Shown here: positions 22,305 through 34,144 of the stretch, piece after piece
Layout: the number at the start of each line of letters is the position of its first letter
Numbering within the stretch: the stretch's first letter is position 1
Assembly: GCA_033675265.1 (NCBI GenBank)
Contig: JAUJYZ010000783.1
Span: 1 to 64,000, forward strand
Source of the DNA: Actinostola sp. cb2023
Lineage: Eukaryota; Cnidaria; Anthozoa; Actiniaria; Actinostolidae
Direction: 5' to 3'
Length of the DNA: 64,000 nt
Made by a program: the position numbers and the translations under genes
The notes under the pieces: model-generated
Told to the model about the DNA's origin: nothing
Databases searched by the model: none
The model's input: only the letters and a program-made list of their open reading frames with translations

Positions 22305-25300
22305 ATGATTAATGGCAGATTTTCGCGAAGAAAGGATAAACTCTTAACATTGTTGAACGTTGCAACTAAACTACTGGACGCCCGTGGAAGTCGTAGAAAA
22401 CTACGGGAATTTGTGGGAAAAATCGAAAATGCATTCAAGGAACTTGAAAGTGCTTGTGAAGAGTATCAATCGTTTTTGGATCAGGAAGAATTGGAAGGCA
22501 ATCTGACACTGATTAATGAGCTTAGTAATGATGTAGATCGTTGTTTAGAACGCATTGAACTCCAACTCTCTGAGAGGGAACGCGAACCACCCTCTGAGAG
22601 TGGGTCTGAAGTGGTGGCACCATCGATTAAATTCCAAGGTAGCGTACCTCGGAGTAATAAGAGTTCGTCGTCAAGTCTGAGCGCTACCAAACAACAAGCA
22701 CGTGTCGCCCAATTGAAACTTGAGCAAGCAAAGAAAGAGGTGCAGCAGCGAGCTGCAGAAGAACAACAGTTGTTTGAAGAAAGGCTGAAGATACAAGCGC
22801 GAGAGCATGCGTTAGCAGAAAAGCGTCGCATCAGAGAGCTTGAGTACGAGGCTGAGAAACTGCGGTTAGAGACTCAGCTGGACGGTGAATATCATCCTGA
22901 GAACCTAGAGAATCGCTTACGTGATTTCAGCGATTCTGACAGTGAAACAGAGTATCGTGAAATAAAGGAAAGACAACCAGATATAGATGACAAGACCAAA
23001 GTTCTAGCTGATAAACCACATTTTACTTCACCGGGACTACATTTGCCACCTCCCATCAAATCGTCGACAGAGCGTAAAGGAACTCTTCCTTCAGCTATCC
23101 ACCCAACAAACAGCCAGATTGCTGAGGAACGCCTTGACGTTTCGTGGATCAAAGAACTTAGCAAAAGATCAACTGAAAGACAAGCAGCAGTCGAAGGAAT
23201 GAGTGCATCAATCTTCGCAAAGTCAATGCCACGCCTAAAGTTACCACACTTTTCTGGCGACCCACTCGAGTGGCCCCAGTTCATAGCGCTGTTTAAATGT
23301 CTCGTACACGACCAACCGCTGACCGATACCCAACGCATGACTCACCTACAAAGTGCGTTAACCGGAGACGCAAAGAAAGCCATCGGCGGAATGTTAAATC
23401 ATGGACACCTCTATAAGGCAGCCCTTACTGAGCTAGAAGCCCAGTTCGGAAGCGAAGAAATAGTTGCTAGAGCGTTCATGAAGACAGTGTTTGATCATCC
23501 AAAGGTACCTGAAGGCGACCTTACTCAACTTCGTTCGTTTTACAACACCCTACACGTCGCTGTAGTTACTCTGAACAGTCTAGGTTACGTTCATGACCTG
23601 TCGTCTACTGTTACTACGCAACGAGTGCTTCAGAAGTTGCCGAACCTACTCAAAGAACGATGGGGAGAAAAGAAGATACAGACACACCCAACCCAGCTTA
23701 CCTTACTCGATCTCGACGAATGGCTTGGTACTCGAGTCCGCGCAAAGGCATCTGTAAGTGAGCAGCCAACGAGGTCCGACCACGTGACATCAAACAGAAC
23801 TGAAGGAACAACAAACTGCAGACAACCGGCTAGACGACGACGCGAGAGTGACAACAACACACAGCAACCTGCGAGGGCTGCAACGTTCGCCACAGCAGCC
23901 CCGACGAAGGAGCAACATAAGTTACCGGTCTGTCGTGTCTGCAGTAAGGAACATTCAATCGAACATTGTGACAAGTTTAAAAACATGAACTTGAATCAAA
24001 GAGCCACGTTTGGCAAAGAAAATAATTTGTGCTTCTTGTGTTTCAACTCAACTGATCATCAAGCCCGTAACTGCCCGCGCAAACAGCTTTGTGATGTTGG
24101 AGATTGTAATAAAAGACACCACCCGCTGATACACGGTGCGGATCGTGTGTTCGTCGGAACTTCGTCAAAAAACTGTGCCCCAACTACTGTACTCTTACAG
24201 ATTGTACCTATTGTAGTCACAAGTCAGGAAGGGAGCAACGTGCAAACCTTCGCGCTATTGGATTCCGGAAGTCAAACATCGCTCGTGTTAGAAGACTTCG
24301 CCAATAAAGTCGGCTTCGACGGCATTACAAGCACACTACATCTAGGAACTGTTAACTCGCGCGATGAAGCAGTTCGTTCTAGAAAGGTATCGTTTAAAGA
24401 AAGTGCGGTCAACAAAGTTGAAGACAGTCACGAAGTCGTTGTAGAAGAAGCGTGGACCGTTCCACAGCTTAACATACCTGAACAGAAGGTAACTAGAGAC
24501 ATGCTAAAGGACTTGCCACATCTATCCGACATACCAATTCCTGAGATCGACTCGGGAGCTGTGACGATCTTGCTAGGAGCTAACGTTCTTGAAGCTATAC
24601 TTCAGCGCGACGGACGACGCGGAAATGTGGGCCAACCCGTTGCTGTGCTCACGGCATTTGGATGGACATTAACCGGTTCCATCAAGTCTGTTGTCCCACC
24701 AGAACGTCTTCACGTTATGCATGTTCATCGTGTGCGTAACGCTGAAGAACAACTCCTGCAGCGTGTCGAGGAGTGGTGGAGAACTGATGCATTTGGAACA
24801 AAATACGAAAACGAAACACCAAGATCTGTTGAAGATAAGAAAGCGCTAGAGATTCTAGAGAACACTGTCAAACATCTTGGTGACAGGTACGAGGTCGGTA
24901 TGCTATGGAGAGACCAAGATGTAGAGTTTCCAGACAATCGTGTGATGGCTGAAAAGCGACTCAAGTCTACGGAGCGGAGACTGAAACGAGACGAAACGTT
25001 AGCGGTCAAATACTGTGCGATCATTGATGATTACGTCAACAAAGGTTACGCAAAGAAACTGTCTCCGAAAGAAGCGTCAATGCCAACATGCAAACAGTGG
25101 TTTCTTCCACACCATCCCGTACTCAACGCGAACAAACCAGGCAAAGTTCGCATCGTAATGGACGCCGCCGCGAAGCATGATGGAGTCTCCTTGAACGACA
25201 AGTTACTGATTGGCCCTGATTTGCTGAACAACCTTGTAGGCGTCTTGCTAAGGTTCCGCGAAGAAAGAGTTGGTGTTTCTGCGGACATCGAAGCCATGTT

Positions 25301-25709
25301 TCATCAGTGCAGCATCATCGCCCAAGACCAACCCGCTCTTAGGTTCCTCTGGCGTAATCTGGAGTTAAACCGCGCTCCTGATGTATATCAGATGCAGGTG
25401 ATGATCTTCGGTGCGGCAGCATCACCGTACATGGCGAACTATGTACTACGTAAGACCGCAATTGACAACTGTGACGATCCGTCGTTCAACGTTGACACCA
25501 TCGAGTCCGTCGAGAAGAACTTCTACATGGACGATTTTCTAAAGTCTGTTCAAGACGAAGCTACGGCGATTAGACTATGTCAAGAGATAACTTCTCTTTT
25601 TGCTCGTGGAGGATTTAGATTAACGAAATGGGTCAGTTCTTCGCGTGAAGTACTGTCACAAATCCCAACAGAAGAGAAAGCAAACCCATCTATTGACTTG
25701 AAACTTTGA
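22305..25709 (+). CDS. BEL/Pao Gag-Pol, N-terminal part (Gag, protease, RT)
   Basis: 1134 residues. Residues about 20-220 are helical and coiled. A DUF1759 Gag block starts near residue 305 ('KLPHFSGDPLEWPQF'). Two CCHC-like knuckles and a Cys/His region lie near 543-610 ('CRVCSKEHSIEHC', 'CFLCFNSTDHQARNC'). The DUF1758 retropepsin active site 'LLDSGSQTS' is near 652. The reverse transcriptase spans about 945-1110, with 'VRIVMDAAA' and the catalytic 'YMDD' at about 1073. The protein makes and copies the retrotransposon particle genome. The ORF ends early at 25709 because of a 1-nt shift; the downstream frame continues the RT thumb. A short ATG ORF at 22171 precedes the chosen start and could be the true Gag N-terminus in another frame. 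Confidence 0.9.
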   Translation: MINGRFSRRKDKLLTLLNVATKLLDARGSRRKLREFVGKIENAFKELESACEEYQSFLDQEELEGNLTLINELSNDVDRCLERIELQLSEREREPPSESGSEVVAPSIKFQGSVPRSNKSSSSSLSATKQQARVAQLKLEQAKKEVQQRAAEEQQLFEERLKIQAREHALAEKRRIRELEYEAEKLRLETQLDGEYHPENLENRLRDFSDSDSETEYREIKERQPDIDDKTKVLADKPHFTSPGLHLPPPIKSSTERKGTLPSAIHPTNSQIAEERLDVSWIKELSKRSTERQAAVEGMSASIFAKSMPRLKLPHFSGDPLEWPQFIALFKCLVHDQPLTDTQRMTHLQSALTGDAKKAIGGMLNHGHLYKAALTELEAQFGSEEIVARAFMKTVFDHPKVPEGDLTQLRSFYNTLHVAVVTLNSLGYVHDLSSTVTTQRVLQKLPNLLKERWGEKKIQTHPTQLTLLDLDEWLGTRVRAKASVSEQPTRSDHVTSNRTEGTTNCRQPARRRRESDNNTQQPARAATFATAAPTKEQHKLPVCRVCSKEHSIEHCDKFKNMNLNQRATFGKENNLCFLCFNSTDHQARNCPRKQLCDVGDCNKRHHPLIHGADRVFVGTSSKNCAPTTVLLQIVPIVVTSQEGSNVQTFALLDSGSQTSLVLEDFANKVGFDGITSTLHLGTVNSRDEAVRSRKVSFKESAVNKVEDSHEVVVEEAWTVPQLNIPEQKVTRDMLKDLPHLSDIPIPEIDSGAVTILLGANVLEAILQRDGRRGNVGQPVAVLTAFGWTLTGSIKSVVPPERLHVMHVHRVRNAEEQLLQRVEEWWRTDAFGTKYENETPRSVEDKKALEILENTVKHLGDRYEVGMLWRDQDVEFPDNRVMAEKRLKSTERRLKRDETLAVKYCAIIDDYVNKGYAKKLSPKEASMPTCKQWFLPHHPVLNANKPGKVRIVMDAAAKHDGVSLNDKLLIGPDLLNNLVGVLLRFREERVGVSADIEAMFHQCSIIAQDQPALRFLWRNLELNRAPDVYQMQVMIFGAAASPYMANYVLRKTAIDNCDDPSFNVDTIESVEKNFYMDDFLKSVQDEATAIRLCQEITSLFARGGFRLTKWVSSSREVLSQIPTEEKANPSIDLKL

Positions 25710-28154
25710 TGACCTACCGATCGAACGCACACTAGGTCTCAAATGGAACACTCAGACTGACAGTTTTCGGTTCTCTGTGAACTCTCACAAGTCTACCGAC
25801 GTGACGAAACGAAGTGTGTTAAGTATGGTCTCTACAGTATTCGACCCACTGGGAGTTCTTACCCCATTTCTTCTACCAGCGAAGTGTCTTATTCAAACAC
25901 TATGGCAGAAGGGTAAAGGCTGGGATGAACCACTGGATCCAGACGACGAAAGGATCTGGACTGGCAGAACGACTTGTACAAATTGCAGAACTTTGAGCTA
26001 CCACGCTGTTTCTGTAAGGACACTTACCCTAAAGCATCAGTACAGCTTCACGTGTTTGCAGATGCGTCAGAGAAAGGATTTGGAGCTGTGTGCTACCTTA
26101 GATACGCGCTACCTGAAGATAGAATCAAAGCGTCGTTCGTCATGTCCAGAAACCGAGTGGCACCGTTGAAGCAACTTAGCATTCCCCGTTTGGAGTTACA
26201 AGCCGCTGTCTTAGCTGTGAGACTTAGTAACACTGTTCAAAGAGAACTGACACTTGAAATTGATGAAGTTGTTTTCTGGTCTGACTCAAAGACCGTACTG
26301 CAGTATATCGTAAACGAGAGTCGTCGATTCCACACATTTGTCGCGAATCGTGTTTCAGAGATACACGATACAACAAGTCCAACACAATGGCGACACGTCC
26401 CTGGACGACTTAATCCTGCTGACGACTGTACTAGAGGTCTGCGTGCGACGGAAATGAATCAACAGTGCAGATGGATAACCGGTCCAGACTTCTTGCTGCA
26501 ACCAGAAGACCACTGGCCACCAAGAATGCCTACAGCTGAATCTCCACTTGAAAACGACGTGGAAGTAAAGAACGATAAATGGACAGGTATAGTCAGCGAA
26601 AGTTGCACCTATTTTCCTGAACGTCGTGTTGTTGCATGGATGCGCCGCTTCGCCGACAACTGCAGATCGAAACCAAGTCTTCGTGTTATGACCCTACTTA
26701 GTGCTTCAGAAGTCTACCAAGCGGAAATTATTATCTTGCGAAGGAGTCAAGAAGAGGCATTCCCCCTAGAGTACCAAGCACTAAAGACAAACAAGCCACT
26801 GCCAAAACGAAGCAGGCTTCATTCTCTACGACCCTTCATAGACGAGAATGGTCTATTGAGGGTAGGAGGACGTCTTCGTAAAGCTCCAGTCACAGAAGAA
26901 TCGCGTAATCCCTTGATACTTGATCAAAAGCATGGAGCAACTCGTCTAATAGTTATGTACCACCACCTTAGTTTATATTGTGCAAGCGACAAACAAGTGC
27001 TCAATGAGTTGAGACAGAAGTACTGGGTCCTGAAGGGTCTTGCAACCGTCCGCAAGATATCTTTCACTTGTCCTACGTGTCGTCGACGCCGAGTGCAGCC
27101 GATTCCACCAGTCATGGCGGATCTGCCAAAGGCGCGACTAGGATACCAACTACCACCTTTCGCAAACACAGGAGTGGACTACTTTGGGCCAATAATCGTT
27201 AGTCATGGACGTAAAAGAGAGAAACGTTATGGATCCTTGTTTACTTGCCTCACTACTCGTGCAGTGCATATTGAGATTTCACACTCACTTGACACTGATT
27301 CCTATCTTATGGCGATGAGAAGAATGATGGCTAGGCGAGGTCGACCCTCCCACATTTGGTCCGACAATGGCACTAATTTTGTTGGTGCTGAGAAGGAGCT
27401 ACGAGATGGACTCAAGCGTCTGGACAAAGAACGTATCTATGATCAGCTGTCGCAAGACGGAATACAGTGGCATTTTAACCCACCATCGTCACCCCACTTC
27501 GGTGGAATTTGGGAGAGACTTGTCCAGTCCGCTAAGAGAGCTCTTCGAGTAGTAGCAGGAAAGCAGTGTGTCACCGATGAAACATTACTAACCTTCATGG
27601 CTGAGGTCGAGTCGCTGTTGAATGGACGCCCGCTTACACATGTCAGCAGCGACTATCGAGATGAAGAAGCCTTGACGCCTAACCACTTCCTTATTGGTCG
27701 CGCAAGCCCTAACCTCCCACCAGATGTCGTCATCGATCGTGACTTGTGCAGTCGTAAACGTTGGAAGCACGCACAGGTCATGGCTAACCATTTCTGGAAG
27801 CGTTGGCTTCGAGAGTACTTGCCATCATTGACAGAGAGACGAAAATGGACGACAGAAGCCCGCAACGTTGCAAAAGGGGACTTGGTCCTTATCGTCGACG
27901 AGAATGCCGCAAGAGGTCGCTGGCCGTTGGGACGCGTGGTGTCCGCCCTCTGCCTGGAGATGATGGACGAGTCAGAGCCGCCGAAGTACGCACCAGTGCT
28001 GGAACATACGTTCGTCCTGTGGCAAAGCTGTGCATATTGGAGGAAGGACGTTAGGGTGTCCGACCGCCCCGTGGTCGAACACGGGGGGGAGGATGTTCAC
28101 GCCGAAACGGAGACTGAAATCTACAACGTTTATTTGTTATTGTATATTGTCTAG
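25710..28154 (+). pseudogene. BEL/Pao Pol, C-terminal part (RT end, RNase H, integrase)
   Basis: After the shift near 25705 the frame reads 'RTLGLKWN' and 'STVFDPLGVLTPF', the BEL RT-RNase H connection. A second shift near 25955 leads to the long frame 25974-28154. RNase H starts at 'HVFADASEKGFGA' (Asp near 26058) and includes 'FWSDSKTVLQYI'. A zinc-binding HHCC segment near 26950-27100 ('CPTCRRRR') precedes the integrase core, with Asp in 'GVDYFGP', Asp in 'WSDNGTNF' and Glu in 'GGIWERL'. A DUF5641-type C-terminus follows to about 27990. The ORF runs into the 3' LTR. The parts are in the order expected for BEL/Pao; two frame breaks abolish a single polyprotein. Confidence 0.9.
28082..28093 (+). 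other. Polypurine tract of the BEL/Pao element
   Basis: GGGGGGAGGA-type purine run immediately upstream of the right LTR, the expected site for plus-strand priming. Confidence 0.75.
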
Positions 28155-28310
28155 TTTTAATTAGCGAGCGTGCACGTCAGCACGTACGAAGTCAGCGGTC
28201 GGCGATAAAAGTTAGTGTGTACAAGCTTCGCGTCGTGATTGTACCAGATTAAAGCTTTGAGTTTGTACTGATCGTTTTCGTCGTAAATCGGGGTCGTTTC
28301 CCCCGGAACA
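28094..28310 (+). repeat. 3' LTR of the BEL/Pao element
   Basis: 217 bp, begins TGTTCACGCC and ends CCCCGGAACA, followed by CTAGT. Confidence 0.95.
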
Positions 28311-28340
28311 CTAGTACAATGTAAACAAAGGTGAAATGAT

Positions 28341-28357
28341 GGGGGGGGGGGGGGGGG
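28341..28357 (+). repeat. G17 homopolymer
   Basis: Seventeen G residues followed by AGG. Prone to slippage and to assembly error. Confidence 0.9.
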
Positions 28358-28544
28358 AGGTGCATTTATAACTGTTTTATGAATTCGGTCGAAAGGTTGA
28401 AGTTCTGAGAGTCCCTAAATTGTTGTTTTCACGTAGCCATCCAGTTATAATAATAAAATGAAGAATGAAAGCGAAGATATTAAAACAGAGTAACTACTGA
28501 CTAGAAAATTGGGAGGAGGTGGCGGACAATCTATGGCTATGCGA

Positions 28545-29837
28545 AGAATGCAATTCCCAAGGCCATGAGTGCGGAACAGATTGGGGAAGTGACTAAGTTG
28601 GACAACACTCTACAGCAAATCCAACAGAGCTTGTTGTCTAATGTTTGGCCGAGTATTCCTGAATTAGAGCCATACGTGAGGAACTCTCAGTTAGTAACGG
28701 TCTGGTGCTGAGGGGAAATCGCATTGTTATGCCTACTAGTCTGCGCCAGACAACATTGAACATTGCACATGAGGGACATCAAGGAGTAGTTCGTACCAAG
28801 CAAATGATGCGGGAGAAAGTGTGGTGGCCAGCAATCGATCGGGACATTGAAAAGCTCATACGGAGTTGCATTCCATGTCAATCAGTGGCAATCAGGCCCC
28901 CACCGGAACCTCTGCGTACATCAGCCATGCCGGCCCGACCATGGCAAGTTGTACACATCGATTTGTGTGGTCCCTTCCCGACAGGTGAGAGTTTGTTGGT
29001 CTGCGTGGATGCGTGTTCACGTTGGCCGGAAGTTAAGATTCTACGGTCTACAACCTCTGAAGTAATTGTCAGTCATTTAAGGAAGATATTTGCAGTTCAC
29101 GGGTTACCTGAACAGGTGACTTCTGACAATGGCTCCAATCTGGTTTCAGCCACCATGGAGCAGTATCTCGAGGCTAATGGCATAAAGCACAGGAAAGTGA
29201 CACCATACTGGCCACAAGCAAATGCACAGGTTGAACGGTTCAACCGAACAGTAGAGAAAGCGATTCACACAGCCCATGTTGAAGGGAAGAATTGGAGGAT
29301 GGAGCTCTACATTTTTTTGCTCAACTATCGGGCCACGCCCCATGCGACAACAGGTGTCTCTCCTGCGAAGATTCTCTTCGGTCGAGAAATTCGCACGAAG
29401 GTTCCACAACTTCCATCAAAGGAAACACCGGAAGCGCTACGTGCAAAGCTCTACAGTTTGACAAGGAGCGGAAACAACACATGAAGGAATATGCAGACAA
29501 GAAGAGGGGTTTGACAACAATCCAAGAAGGTGATCAAGTACTACTGAAACTTGAACGTGACAACAAGCTGACGCCCGCGTTTGACCCTGATCCATACACT
29601 GTCATTGAAAGGAAAGGGGCAAGCGTGGTGTTGCAGAGGGAGGAAGGGTACACATTAATGCGGAATGTGTCTGCGGTGAAGAAGGTGTATATCCAGGAAA
29701 ACTTGACAGAGTCCGAGTTGGACTTCGATGGACTGAATCAAGCAGCTGACCCAGAGCCAGTTCCGGCTCAGGTACCAGTGGAGCGACCAGTCAGGGAGCG
29801 ACATGCTCCACCTTATCTAAGGGACTTTGTACCATAG
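28545..29837 (+). pseudogene. Ty3/gypsy integrase region, 5'-truncated and frameshifted
   Basis: It starts abruptly with 'AIPKAMSAEQIGE', the linker before a gypsy integrase. A shift near 28665 leads to the frame of 28681-29484. The HHCC zinc motif is 'HEGHQGVVRTK...CIPC'. The DDE core follows, with Asp in 'VVHIDLCGPF', Asp in 'TSDNGSNL' and Glu in 'NAQVERFNRTV'. After another shift near 29455 a C-terminal basic region ('KEYADKKRG', 'GDQVLLKLERDNKL') runs to the stop at 29837. Integrases insert the element cDNA. Gag, protease, RT and most of RNase H are missing, so this is a 5'-truncated, inactive copy next to the BEL element. Confidence 0.8.
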
Positions 29838-30017
29838 ATTTTACATATTTACCTGTGTCATGGACATTATACAAAGACTTGACTTTGAACATTGTTTTGT
29901 TGGTTTTACTGTTTTTCCCAGAAAATAGTTGTATTCAATAGCAAAGTATCTTGATTGTTTAATTGATTAGTTATAGTATATAGATAAGGTCTGAGTCCGG
30001 TCAAAGGAGGGATATAG

Positions 30018-30193
30018 TGTTTACATAAATAGTGTACATGTGATTGTGTAATAGGAGCCATGCATGCACGTGATTGATTGTATATCAGGATATTGGGTTT
30101 GGGTGAATAAAGTAGGTGGAGCAATGTGAGCAACTGTGCATACGTACTTCATACAAATGTAGGAATATTAGCCTAATGAAGTCCTCCACAACA
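30018..30193 (+). repeat. Putative 3' LTR of the Ty3/gypsy fragment
   Basis: A purine run AAAGGAGGGA and TATAG precede TGTTTACATAAATAG at 30018. The stretch ends CTCCACAACA at 30193 and has an AATAAA signal near 30106. No 5' LTR is present to compare, so the boundaries are inferred from TG/CA and position. Confidence 0.4.
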
Positions 30194-30429
30194 TTAAACG
30201 AAGATATGAAGAGGAACACGAAGAAGACAGGTGAGAATTGTAGAAGGGATAGCAATTTGTTACTACATCACGTCTAATGAGCAGGGGTTTTTGTGCGTGT
30301 GTGCCGCGCTCCGGGTTCGCAATATACTATCTTTTGAGGAGCTAGCAGTTCCGAGGACAAACTGAACTATTTGGCGAGTTCTTTAATGCAACGAGTACAT
30401 ACATACCTGACTAAATACCTGACTGTGCT
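30194..30429. other. Intergenic up to element A
   Basis: No coding signal; ends at TTAA 30430-30433. Confidence 0.5.
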
Positions 30430-30433
30430 TTAA

Positions 30434-31017
30434 GAGCCATTGTCAGTAAATTTCGAGAATCGCCCGACAGTTGTAAAAAATCAAATATAATTTTATTTCA
30501 CGAAAGTGACCCCTTGGGTGAACTCTTTTCGAAAATCATAGTAAAAAGTTTCCAGCGCTTTTTATTTTTTTCAAAATTTACGAAAGTTCAAATTACCGGC
30601 TGACGCGCTCTGAGGCCCGTGTGAAAAGTCGAACTTTTGTGCAAGTTCAGCAAGCTCGCGCTCCAAAATGGAAACTCGTATCGCATTACAAATTTAGAAA
30701 CACGATATCTAATGTTTCCACTATATAAAATCCTACAAATAAATTCTAAATGATATATTTTAACCTCGGTAATGTGCCGTTGTTTTCACTACCTGGGAGT
30801 ACTCAAGAAAACTCCTAAATTTCGGCCGTTTCTAGAGCCCTATATTGATGTGGGGTATATATTGTTTAGGGCCATAAAATAGTCCGAAGCCAAGTTTAAA
30901 CCATCTAGTTTGTACTCTCAAAATCCCTGAGTTGGCCCGCAAATTCCCTGCTCTGTAGAATAAAATATATCTAGGCAATTTTGGCCAATATTGCGCCTTT
31001 CACGCAACAGTGATTTT
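30434..31017 (+). repeat. Left terminal inverted repeat of element A
   Basis: Complementary to 39105-39608. It ends internally at CACGCAACAGTGATTTT. Confidence 0.9.
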
Positions 31018-32889
31018 ACATATAGGAGTGAGCTGATCTAGAATGGTTAATTTCCTTGTGAAAATTAATTTCCTTTCAGCAATATTGGACATAGGATGTA
31101 TTTAAACCTTTGAGTTAGTTTCAAGATAAAAATGCGAAAGAGTATATATTAGAGTCAATTATTAGCAGTTGTTGTCACAGAATTGAAAACAACATCTTTC
31201 CATGGTCTTGTAATATTGCTATTTCTATTTTGGGAATTACCGTATTTTGAAATATCTAACCCAGCATATTGTAATACTTAAAAGTATTAAAAAATTTTCA
31301 GAAATCAAGTTGGATGAAAGTATCACTTCGTTGCCTGATCACTGAGAACTTGAGAATGCATGATTTATGCAAATTACCTGTCGTGAACGGGAATAAAATC
31401 CCGCCTAGTTATTGTAGGTGAGTGGTACGATTTTTAAGCAGCCAATAAATCCTTGGTCAATTAACTGATGTTTTAGCAAAACGAAAAATGCCGGTACATA
31501 ACTCCTGATGTTATGTGGCTTGATAAATACGATACATTTCTTCAAACAGTACATTATTCTATTTTTAGCCGACCTTGTAACCTTGGTTACCCTTGACGTT
31601 TCGCAACCTACTCTGTACCTTGATATTAAATGCGCGACTCAGCACGTACGTATTTGCTTATTTCTTCCGTACCCCAAGTGGGAAGCTTGTGTATACCGCT
31701 CGTGAGAAAATTCTGACTGTATGTAGTAATATATGAATTAGATGGCATCGTGTACCTACTCCTTGTTACTGGACGAACCTCTACCATGTGGTGAGAGCGA
31801 GAAACATCCTGGGCGAGAGGTTTTATGTGTCCCCCTTAGTGAGTGCAACAAACAGATCGTGCAACTCTTGGTGCTATGCAAAGTGACCGATTCCCTTATT
31901 GACAGTGAGTCTAAGCTGCTACTACTGAGAGCAGGTGAGCATACATGTCTACTGTTGAAAACATGAATATTTACATTTCTAATTGTAATTTATATCGAAA
32001 GGAATCTTTAAGACTGAAAGCACCCACAAGACATTAACTATATGCCCCAATCATCGAGAAAAATACGGCATAGGATGGAGGTGTGGCAAGGTTCTTTGTC
32101 AAATTCCAGAAGAAGTTGTTGCGCACAAGACCAAAAGTTCTAGAGGGCACCTCGGGATAAACAGAAAGGAATCTATGTTCGTGATGCAGACGTGCAACCA
32201 ACTCCTTCAAATTGGAACACGTGAGCTATTGTTTTGCTTGTTAGATTGAAACTATTTTATAATTAGCCTACATTGTAGGTGTTATCAAGGGAGAAGAATA
32301 ACAAACATTTATTGTCCTAGCGTTTTATACGCCTTATGCATAAATGGTAGAATCATGACATTTCATTCATTTGTACTTTATGCATATGTTATAGCAATAT
32401 CTGACTATCGCTTAAAGAGAGTGCTTTCAGAAATGAACACACCAAATTCAGTGTTGTACTGCGAAATAATTACTTTGTAACTCACCATTCTTTCAGTTTA
32501 TGCAAATTTATGCAAATTGAAGATGTATGTTTATGCGTAGGATGTCACGCAAGCGTTTTTGATTTGTCTACCTTGCTGTTTTTTCGTAAGTTTTTGCATG
32601 CAGGACGAAATATGAGATTTTTTAAAGTTGCGCCATGTTGCAAGGACCGACGAAAGTAGTTAGGATTAGTCATTTACAAACAGTCTCTAATAAGTGGCGT
32701 TTTACACATCTCCATAATCTTATTAGTAGTTCCGCATTAACAGATAAAATTAAACATCAAAAGAGCTTTTTTGCCTTGCTGTTTACAGCTGTATGCAAAA
32801 GATGCAAACAACACTTAGCAGCTCTAATAGCAGAACCGTCAGATGAGCCTGTATTCGACCCCATTGGTGCATTTGGTGTATCCCGCAGT

Positions 32890-33057
32890 GAAGTAGAGAG
32901 CTCGAATGGGAACAGTGAGCAGGAAGTAGAGAGATCGAATGGGAACAGTGAACAGGAAGTAGAGAGCTCGAATGGAAACAGTGAGCAGGAAGTAGAGAGC
33001 TCGAATGGGAACAGTGAACAGGAAGTAGAGAGCTCGAATGGGAACAGTGAGCAGCAG
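32890..33057 (+). repeat. 33-bp coding minisatellite (5 units)
   Basis: Units of GAAGTAGAGAGCTCGAATGG... start at 32890, 32923, 32956, 32989 and 33022 and encode 'EVESSNGNSEQ'. They lie in exon 3 of the element A gene, before the exon end at 33060. The in-frame expansion suggests a disordered linker. Confidence 0.9.
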
Positions 33058-34144
33058 GAAGTTGAATAACAGGTATTTTAACGGCTGTATTGGTATTACT
33101 TTGAAATCAGAACGCATTCCTTTCCTTTATATAATGGGATTGGCAAAGTTAATTAAAATATAATTGTTCCCCACTCTTTCAGGAATGTGTACGAAGTAGT
33201 CCAGAATTGGCTTTATCTTTGAGATTTGCGAAGCTACAACTTCAGGACGACAGCTACCTGCTGTCATCTGAAACTGCGAGTACAGCTTCCTCTGACGAAG
33301 GCAATGTACAGGGTCGACAGCGCGCAAGGCTGAATGCGTTCCTAGAGGAGAGCGGCATTGAACCAATCAGCCGACACTGGGTGCCGTGGAGCCAGGCCGT
33401 GGACCGGACTCGTCAGCGTTACGTAGAGCGCTCCGCTGTAGTTATAGCAGCAGTGATGAAGGCCATTTATTCCAACGATGCATGCTATTTATGGAGCGAA
33501 CTGAAGAAATCGACCGCTGTAGATCAGTTCCTAGGTGATGAACGCCCACCGCCCGACAATTCCTACCTAGAGGCTTTGGCCGAGGCATACAAGAATGCGT
33601 CTAGCTGCGACACACGCCGTCAAGTGCTCTCCATCATGGCAGGAGTGGCTACGTTTAAAACCATCATCGAATATATCCCTGGTCTGACGCAGTACCGCTA
33701 TACCATCGCCAATCTACACCGCCTGCAATATGGCCCAGCGGCCCCAGTGCCAACTCAACAAGTACGAATGCGCGTGGACGAAAAGCAGCTAGACCACTTC
33801 CTCTCCTACATCACTAATCCCCATCTGGTACAAGATCTGCCGTTTGGAGAAAAGATATTGAAATTGTCCTCTGGCCGTGAGATCACTGTGCCAAACGTGA
33901 TTAGGACTTTGATCCCTCAACGAGTTGTTCGTCAGTACCAGCAGTATTGCGCAGAAAGCGGGCTTCACTACATTCAGCGAGAGGACAATGACTAGAGTAC
34001 TATCTGAATGTCGTGCCTCAGTCCGCAAATCGCTGCAAGGGCTTGACTATGTTGCAGCTGATGGTGCAAGGGGATTTGATGACCTAGCTCTAGTGCTGGA
34101 AGGAACATTATCACCAAAGAGACAACAACTCCAGGAAGCGTTAA

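Larger units (their letters stand above)
21863..28310 (+). mobile_element. Full-length BEL/Pao LTR retrotransposon
   Basis: 5-bp target duplication CTAGT (21858-21862 and 28311-28315), two 217-bp LTRs (TG...CA), a primer-binding-site-like TGGTAGCAGAGC after the left LTR, a purine tract before the right LTR, and one gag-pol region with BEL-type domain order (DUF1759 Gag, zinc knuckles, DUF1758 protease, RT, RNase H, integrase, DUF5641). Two frame breaks in pol make this copy inactive. The near-identical LTRs suggest a fairly recent insertion. Confidence 0.95.

Noticed and set aside
22481..25297. Antisense ORFs within the BEL/Pao gag-pol
   Set aside because: Shadows of the strongly supported plus-strand domains.
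32890..33057. CRISPR-like direct repeat array
   Set aside because: Units are contiguous without spacers, coding and in a eukaryotic transposon gene.
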